The notes under the pieces were generated by a model. The model made no database searches. It was not told the DNA's origin and saw nothing but the letters and a program-made list of their open reading frames with translations. From Acidobacteriota bacterium (GTDB lineage Bacteria; Acidobacteriota; Holophagae; Holophagales; Holophagaceae), in contig JAJYBX010000131.1 in NCBI GenBank assembly GCA_021778785.1, positions 1 through 6,087 of the forward strand: DNA of 6,087 bases. The letters run 5' to 3'. Below, one piece after another: positions 1 to 6,087 of this stretch. Made by a program: the position numbers and the translations under genes. The number at the start of each line of letters is the position of its first letter. Position 1 is the first letter of the stretch.

Positions 1-306
1 GAAGGGGGTGCCGTCCTGCAGCCACACGGCCTGCTGGAGCGAGCCCGTGGCCACCTGCCAGGTGAGCTTCAGGTCGGCGGTCACGACGGTGTGTGTGGCG
101 GCCAGATCCACGGCGGGCGCCGCGGGTGCGGCGTCGGGGGCGACCGCGGCGGCGCTCGCGGGCGTGGCGGGGCCGGGGGCCGGGGCGGCCTGCTCCACGA
201 TCACGGGCGGCTTCACCTGCTTCGCGTAGTGGGAGCTGAGCCAGATCTGGCCGCCGAAGAGGGCCAGGGTTCCCAGGATGAACAGGAGGACGTTGCGGTT
301 GCTCAT
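1..306 (-). CDS. yidC: Membrane protein insertase YidC, N-terminal part (runs off left edge)
   Basis: YidC/Oxa1 insertase, which inserts and folds inner-membrane proteins alone or with SecYEG. Only the first 102 codons are present; the gene continues leftward past base 1. The protein begins MSNRNVLLFILGTLALFGGQ, a short polar start followed by one hydrophobic segment (about residues 6-23) that acts as the uncleaved first membrane anchor. Next comes an Ala/Pro-rich linker (about 38-63). The start of the periplasmic beta domain follows: HTVVTADLKLTWQVATGSLQQ matches the family pattern of a 'V.TD.L.L' strand and a Gly turn. The conserved insertase core with the later membrane helices lies outside the window. 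The ATG overlaps the rnpA stop as ATGA and has no strong Shine-Dalgarno of its own, so translational coupling to rnpA is likely (inference). The call rests on the N-terminal architecture and the rpmH-rnpA neighbours. Confidence 0.9.
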   Translation of the reverse strand, partial: MSNRNVLLFILGTLALFGGQIWLSSHYAKQVKPPVIVEQAAPAPGPATPASAAAVAPDAAPAAPAVDLAATHTVVTADLKLTWQVATGSLQQAVWLQDGTPF

Positions 307-668
307 GGTTGGCCCGTGGGTGCGAGACGGCGCAGGGCCAGCCGCAGCTGGCCCTCGATGTCCTGGATGGAGAGGCGGTCGAGGGGCGGGCCCTTGCGGA
401 GGGGGCGGACCCAGACCACCCAGGGGGCCTGGAGACGGACGCCCACGCTCAGGAAGGCCATGCGCACCCGGCGCCGGAACCGGTTGCGGCGCACCGCCGG
501 TCCGGACTTCCGGGAGGTCGTGACCAGCAGGAGGGGCAGCTCAGCTCCCTGCAGGTGCCAGGCCCGGATGTCGAGCAACGCATCCGGCCCCAGCAACGGC
601 CGGGGCAGGGCGGAGGGAACCGCATGATCCGAATGCCGGACGGTCCGGAAGCGGCCCTTGAAGATCAC
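303..668 (-). CDS. rnpA: Ribonuclease P protein component
   Basis: Small basic protein subunit of RNase P. It binds the catalytic M1-type RNA and helps it cleave the 5' leader from pre-tRNAs. It is 121 aa, close to the usual 110-125. The family's RNR signature is plain at residues 59-69 (VRRNRFRRRVR), preceded by TTSRKSGPA, matching the usual 'SKK.G.AV.RN' run. The N-terminal F-R-T-V at residues 7-10 fits the FxxV motif of the tRNA-leader binding cleft. The start is GTG: in this frame there is no ATG or GTG between 668 and the upstream stop that lies inside rpmH, and the next Met is residue 70, after the RNR motif. No clear Shine-Dalgarno precedes the GTG; the 22-base gap to rpmH is mostly an inverted repeat. 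The stop overlaps the yidC start by four bases, so rpmH, rnpA and yidC probably form one transcript. Confidence 0.96.
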   Translation of the reverse strand: MIFKGRFRTVRHSDHAVPSALPRPLLGPDALLDIRAWHLQGAELPLLLVTTSRKSGPAVRRNRFRRRVRMAFLSVGVRLQAPWVVWVRPLRKGPPLDRLSIQDIEGQLRLALRRLAPTGQP

Positions 669-673
669 GGGGG

Positions 674-691
674 AACCCAGGGACCTGGGTT
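674..691 (-). repeat. Perfect 8-bp inverted repeat between rpmH and rnpA
   Basis: On the coding (minus) strand the bases read AACCCAGG-TC-CCTGGGTT, a perfect inverted repeat. It can fold as a 7-bp stem with a GTCC tetraloop. It starts at the last base of the rpmH stop codon and ends five bases before the rnpA GTG, so it occupies the place where the rnpA ribosome binding site should be. No U-run follows, so it does not look like a simple intrinsic terminator. A role in lowering rnpA translation relative to the abundant L34, or as an RNA processing site, is inference. Confidence 0.6.
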
Positions 692-825
692 CAGACCGCC
701 AGGACGTGGCGACCCTTGGCGCGGCGGCGCTTGAGCACCAGGCGGCCGTTCTTGGTCTTCATCCGGCTGAGGAAGCCGTGGGTCTTGGCGCGGCGGCGAT
801 TGTTCGGCTGGAAGGTACGCTTCAT
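691..825 (-). CDS. rpmH: 50S ribosomal protein L34
   Basis: Tiny, very basic large-subunit ribosomal protein of 44 aa, the standard length. The sequence begins [18 protein letters not shown] and continues with [20 protein letters not shown], matching L34 almost residue for residue, including the invariant MKRT(F/Y)QP start and the TKNGR..L.RRRAKGR end. It ends HVLAV. A good Shine-Dalgarno (GAGGTGG, minus strand, 830-836) lies four bases before the ATG, which fixes the start. It is the first gene of the leftward rpmH-rnpA-yidC set, is transcribed divergently from dnaA, and has a candidate promoter at 871-899. Confidence 0.98.
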   Translation of the reverse strand: MKRTFQPNNRRRAKTHGFLSRMKTKNGRLVLKRRRAKGRHVLAV

Positions 826-870
826 GATTCCACCTCGGGGCCCCCTCCCGGGGAGGAGGACGAACCTTCG

Positions 871-899
871 AGCCTATCAGTCCTGGCCCTCCCGCTCAA
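871..899 (-). promoter_or_regulatory. Probable promoter of rpmH-rnpA-yidC
   Basis: On the minus strand, TTGAGC (899-894, four of six matches to TTGACA) is followed after exactly 17 bases by TAGGCT (876-871). TGA stands directly before the -10 element, giving the TGn of an extended -10. Transcription would start near 864 and leave a leader of about 40 bases ending in the rpmH Shine-Dalgarno. The leader contains a GC-rich inverted repeat, CCTCCC-G-GGGAGG, at 844-856. The call is by pattern only. Confidence 0.5.
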
Positions 900-932
900 G
901 GGCGTTTCTGGCCTTCCATCCCCCCCCCGTGG

Positions 933-941
933 TGCTAGATT
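933..941 (+). promoter_or_regulatory. Possible extended -10 promoter of dnaA
   Basis: TGCTAGATT gives a TGn followed by TAGATT (936-941), four of six matches to TATAAT, in one of the few AT-containing spots of the GC-rich spacer. The -35 candidate 17 bases upstream (CTTCCA, 913-918) matches TTGACA at only three positions, so the extended -10 would carry the promoter. Transcription would begin near 948 and leave a dnaA leader of roughly 95 bases. No DnaA-box-like TCCACA sits in or near this promoter. Pattern only. Confidence 0.35.
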
Positions 942-972
942 GGGATCCCCCCCGCAGGCCAGGCGAGGCCCC

Positions 973-985
973 GGCGCGAAGCGCC
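973..985 (+). repeat. GC-rich hairpin in the presumed dnaA leader
   Basis: GGCGC-GAA-GCGCC forms a perfect 5-bp stem with a GAA loop, about 57 bases before the dnaA ATG, in a run of CG-rich sequence (961-1020). It could fold in the dnaA mRNA leader, but short GC palindromes are common at this base composition. No function is claimed. Confidence 0.3.
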
Positions 986-1041
986 CCGGCGAGAGGCGCG
1001 TCGCGTCCCGCCGTCCCCGCCCTGCCGTTCCTGGTGAACCC

Positions 1042-2418
1042 ATGCCCACCCCCGATCCCGACATCCTCTGGGAGACCATCCGACAGGGACTGTCCAAGCA
1101 GCTCCCCGAGGCCAGCTTCAAGGAGTGGATCGTCCCCTGCCAGCCCCTGCGCCTGGAGGAGGGCGCGCTCTGGATCCAGGTGCCAAGCCCCGCCGCCAAG
1201 CTCTGGATCGAGCAGCAGCTCCCCGAGGAGTTCAACGATGCCCTGGCCCAGGGGGGCCTCGGCGATCTCCGGCTGGTCTTCCAGGTGTCAGGCGCCGGTC
1301 CCGTGGTGCCCAAGACCGCCGCCCGCCCCTCGCCCCTTGCCACGGCCGGGTCCTCCGAGCCGGCCGTGGCCTTCCCGCACCTGTTCCACCGCTACACCCT
1401 GGACCGCTTCGTGGTGGGCCCCGGCAGCCAGTTGGCCTTCGCCGCGGCCAAGGCCGTGGCCGACAACTACGGCAAGGCCGCCACGCCCCTGAACATGAAC
1501 CCCCTGTTCATCTACGGCGGCGCGGGCCTCGGAAAGACCCACCTGATGGTGGGCATCGGCAAGGAGATCCAGTCCCGCCATCCCCACCTGCGGGTGGCCT
1601 ACCTCAAGGTGGACAACTTCTTCAACGAGCTCACGGTGGCCATCAAGGCCAGGAACACCGAGCCCATGCGGAAGAAATACCAGCAGAACGATGTGCTGCT
1701 CCTGGACGATGTGCAGACCCTGGGGAAGATGGAGCGCACCCAGGAGGAGATCTTCTACATCCTCGAATACCTGCTCCAGCACGGGAAGCAGATCATCCTC
1801 ACCTCGGACAAGCCGCCCCAGCGCCTGGAGGGCTGCCACGAGCGGCTCATCACCCGCTTCAAGTGGGGGCTCACCGCCGACATCCAGCCGCCGGACTTCG
1901 AGACCCGCATCGCCATCCTGAAGAAGAAGCTGGAGGACGCCGACTTCAAGGGCCTCCCCCTCGTGCCGGAGGATGTGCTGACCTTCATCGCCCACAAGGC
2001 CAAGGGGAGCGTCCGGGACCTGGAGGGCTTCCTCACCCGGGTGATCTTCCAGGCCAGCCTCATCGGCGTGCCGCCCACCCTGGAGGTGGCCCACGCGGCC
2101 TTCCAGGGCCAGAGCGGGGAGGAGCCCACCGCGGCCATCCCGCCGGAGCGCATCTACCGCATGACGGCGGAGACCTTCAACGTCCCCTTCGTGGACCTCA
2201 TGAAGAAGCGCTCCCGGCAGCAGACCATCATGGTGCCCCGCCAGGTGGCCATGTACCTGGCCCGGGAGATCGCCTCGCTGCCCTTCACGGACATCGGGCG
2301 CTCGTTCAACATGCACCATTCCACCGTGATGAACGCCATCGACTCCGTGAAGCTGCGCATGACCCGGGACCAGGAATTCCACAGGATGGTCCAGGCCCTG
2401 CTGAACAGCATCCATTGA
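1042..2418 (+). CDS. dnaA: Chromosomal replication initiator protein DnaA
   Basis: AAA+ ATPase that binds DnaA boxes at oriC, melts the duplex and recruits helicase. It is 458 aa, normal for the family. Domain I (about 1-82) has the usual LPEASFKEWI and KLWIEQQ pattern; domain II is a short Pro/Ala linker (about 83-112). Domain III contains Walker A GGAGLGKTH (159-167), Walker B VLLLDDVQ (218-225), sensor I region ILTSDKPP (252-259), the box VII stretch ITRFKWGL (270-277) and sensor II GSVRDLEG (322-329). Domain IV has PRQVAMYLARE (399-409), but the DnaA signature that normally reads FGGRDHTTV is FNMHHSTV (422-429), one residue shorter and lacking the Gly-Gly-Arg-Asp. The ATG is preceded by GGTGA at 1033-1037, correctly spaced for pairing with the 16S rRNA end; the open frame further upstream is antisense to rpmH and non-coding. 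It is divergent from rpmH and followed by the probable origin and dnaN. Confidence 0.98.
   Translation: MPTPDPDILWETIRQGLSKQLPEASFKEWIVPCQPLRLEEGALWIQVPSPAAKLWIEQQLPEEFNDALAQGGLGDLRLVFQVSGAGPVVPKTAARPSPLATAGSSEPAVAFPHLFHRYTLDRFVVGPGSQLAFAAAKAVADNYGKAATPLNMNPLFIYGGAGLGKTHLMVGIGKEIQSRHPHLRVAYLKVDNFFNELTVAIKARNTEPMRKKYQQNDVLLLDDVQTLGKMERTQEEIFYILEYLLQHGKQIILTSDKPPQRLEGCHERLITRFKWGLTADIQPPDFETRIAILKKKLEDADFKGLPLVPEDVLTFIAHKAKGSVRDLEGFLTRVIFQASLIGVPPTLEVAHAAFQGQSGEEPTAAIPPERIYRMTAETFNVPFVDLMKKRSRQQTIMVPRQVAMYLAREIASLPFTDIGRSFNMHHSTVMNAIDSVKLRMTRDQEFHRMVQALLNSIH
2375..2384 (+). promoter_or_regulatory. DnaA-box-like TCCACAG inside the dnaA 3' end
   Basis: AATTCCACAG carries the last six bases of the classical box (TTATCCACA) followed by G. 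It lies in codons for Glu-Phe-His-Arg near the DnaA C-terminus, so it may be chance. It has the same direction and the same trailing G as the spacer copies, 58 bases before the next one. Confidence 0.25.
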
Positions 2419-2430
2419 GCATGTTCGCCT

Positions 2431-2447
2431 TGTGGAACCACTCCACA
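2431..2447. promoter_or_regulatory. Head-to-head pair of DnaA-box-like sites
   Basis: TGTGGA-ACCAC-TCCACA is a perfect 6-bp inverted repeat with a 5-base centre, beginning 13 bases after the dnaA stop. Read as boxes, the minus-strand site is GGTTCCACA (2439-2431) and the plus-strand site is CACTCCACA (2439-2447); each matches TTATCCACA in its last six bases. The 9-mers share base 2439, so two DnaA monomers would face each other at very close spacing. It could also fold as an RNA hairpin at the end of dnaA, but no U-run follows. Confidence 0.5.
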
Positions 2448-2462
2448 GCCCTCCGCACCCGG

Positions 2463-2472
2463 AAGTCCACAG
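2463..2472 (+). promoter_or_regulatory. DnaA-box-like site
   Basis: AAGTCCACAG matches the DnaA box in its last six bases (TCCACA) and carries the trailing G shared by its neighbours. It has the same direction as the other spacer boxes. Confidence 0.45.
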
Positions 2473-2511
2473 TTCCCCCTGCCGGCCGGTTCCAGTCCTC
2501 CCCGGGGACGC

Positions 2512-2521
2512 GGATCCACAG
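2512..2521 (+). promoter_or_regulatory. DnaA-box-like site (7 of 9)
   Basis: GGATCCACAG matches TTATCCACA at seven of nine positions, differing only at the leading TT. With the site at 2589 it is one of the two best boxes in the spacer. Confidence 0.5.
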
Positions 2522-2543
2522 TCCTGGACACGGTTCCCGCAGG

Positions 2544-2573
2544 CTGCCACCGCCCGGAAAACTCCGTTAAGAT
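2544..2573 (+). promoter_or_regulatory. Possible dnaN promoter
   Basis: TAAGAT (2568-2573) resembles a -10 hexamer. CTGCCA (2544-2549) matches TTGACA at four of six positions with an 18-base spacer. It would give dnaN a leader of about 55 bases. The same AT-richer patch could instead be the origin unwinding element; the sequence alone does not separate these. Confidence 0.25.
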
Positions 2574-2588
2574 AGGGCTTTGACGCTC

Positions 2589-2598
2589 CAATCCACAG
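2589..2598 (+). promoter_or_regulatory. DnaA-box-like site (7 of 9) beside the AT-richer patch
   Basis: CAATCCACAG matches TTATCCACA at seven of nine positions, with only the leading TT changed. It stands about 15 bases after the AT-richer TTAAGATAG stretch and 36 bases before the dnaN ATG. It is the box best placed to act in unwinding or in control of dnaN. Confidence 0.5.
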
Positions 2599-2633
2599 GC
2601 ACCGCCCGTCCTCAGCATCATCAAGGGTGATTC

Positions 2634-6087
<3,454 letters not shown>

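Larger units (their letters stand above)
2419..2633. other. Candidate replication origin (oriC), dnaA-dnaN spacer
   Basis: This 215-base non-coding gap holds four plus-strand copies of TCCACAG (beginning 2442, 2466, 2515, 2592) and one minus-strand TCCACA (2436-2431). That hexamer is the conserved 3' part of the DnaA box TTATCCACA. It also contains an AT-richer stretch (about 2557-2581, with AAAACT and TTAAGATAG), the only such patch in the spacer and a possible unwinding element. A GC palindrome TCCCCGGGGA lies at 2499-2508. The dnaA-dnaN gap is a known origin site in many bacteria. The boxes deviate at their first two or three bases, and I see no clear DnaA-trio array. The assignment is inference from box clustering and context. 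Confidence 0.65.

Noticed and set aside
91..734. Plus-strand open frames over yidC and rnpA
   Set aside because: Antisense shadows of rnpA and the yidC Ala/Pro linker, with Arg/Gly-rich products and no motif.
844..856. CCTCCC-G-GGGAGG as a terminator or operator in the rpmH leader
   Set aside because: There is no U-run and it lies between the presumed promoter and rpmH. Such GC palindromes are frequent at this composition.
658..1041. Upstream in-frame extension of dnaA (128 codons)
   Set aside because: It lies antisense to rpmH and across the divergent promoter region, shows no DnaA homology, and the ATG at 1042 gives the normal family N-terminus with a usable binding site.
1288..2550. Minus-strand open frame of 420 codons opposite dnaA
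   Set aside because: Shadow of dnaA with biased composition and no recognisable motif. It also runs through the dnaA-dnaN spacer.
1125..2570. Plus-strand open frame of 481 codons overlapping dnaA in another frame
   Set aside because: Pro/Gly/Arg/His-rich out-of-frame translation of dnaA.

Overview
The window is a chromosomal replication-origin neighbourhood of a GC-rich (about two-thirds G+C by eye), Gram-negative-type bacterium. It has the classic order yidC-rnpA-rpmH (leftward) | dnaA-dnaN-gyrB (rightward). The YidC start shows an N-terminal membrane anchor followed by a periplasmic region, and GyrB carries the TOPRIM-domain insert, both of which fit a diderm. The combination of high GC, absence of recF and yidD from their usual places, and a diverged DnaA DNA-binding signature makes me think of Acidobacteriota, perhaps the Holophaga/Geothrix group. 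That placement is from memory and is low confidence.

Left arm, minus strand (1-825): rpmH (ribosomal protein L34), rnpA (protein subunit of RNase P) and the first 102 codons of yidC (membrane protein insertase), read leftward. rpmH and rnpA are 22 bases apart, with a perfect 8-bp inverted repeat filling most of the gap. The rnpA stop and the yidC start overlap as ATGA. yidD, often found between rnpA and yidC, is not here.

Divergent spacer (826-1041): a leftward extended -10 promoter for rpmH and a probable rightward extended -10 promoter for dnaA, with GC-rich hairpins. It has no recognisable DnaA boxes.

Right arm, plus strand (1042-6087): dnaA (458 aa), a 215-bp spacer, dnaN (377 aa), a 49-bp spacer, then gyrB, which runs off the right edge after 757 codons, inside the TOPRIM insert. 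recF, often found between dnaN and gyrB, is missing. The dnaA-dnaN spacer holds four same-direction copies of TCCACAG plus one inverted TCCACA. It also has the only AT-richer patch nearby, so it is the best candidate for oriC. Two more TCCACAG copies lie in the end of dnaA and in the dnaN-gyrB spacer.

Together the genes cover initiation (DnaA), processivity (sliding clamp), relief of supercoils (gyrase), ribosome and tRNA maturation (L34, RNase P) and membrane protein insertion. I see no mobile element, CRISPR array, tRNA or rRNA, and no exotic new system. The most interesting point is the pairing of an altered DnaA box-recognition motif (FNMHHSTV where FGGRDHTTV is usual) with origin boxes that keep only the TCCACA part of the classical box.
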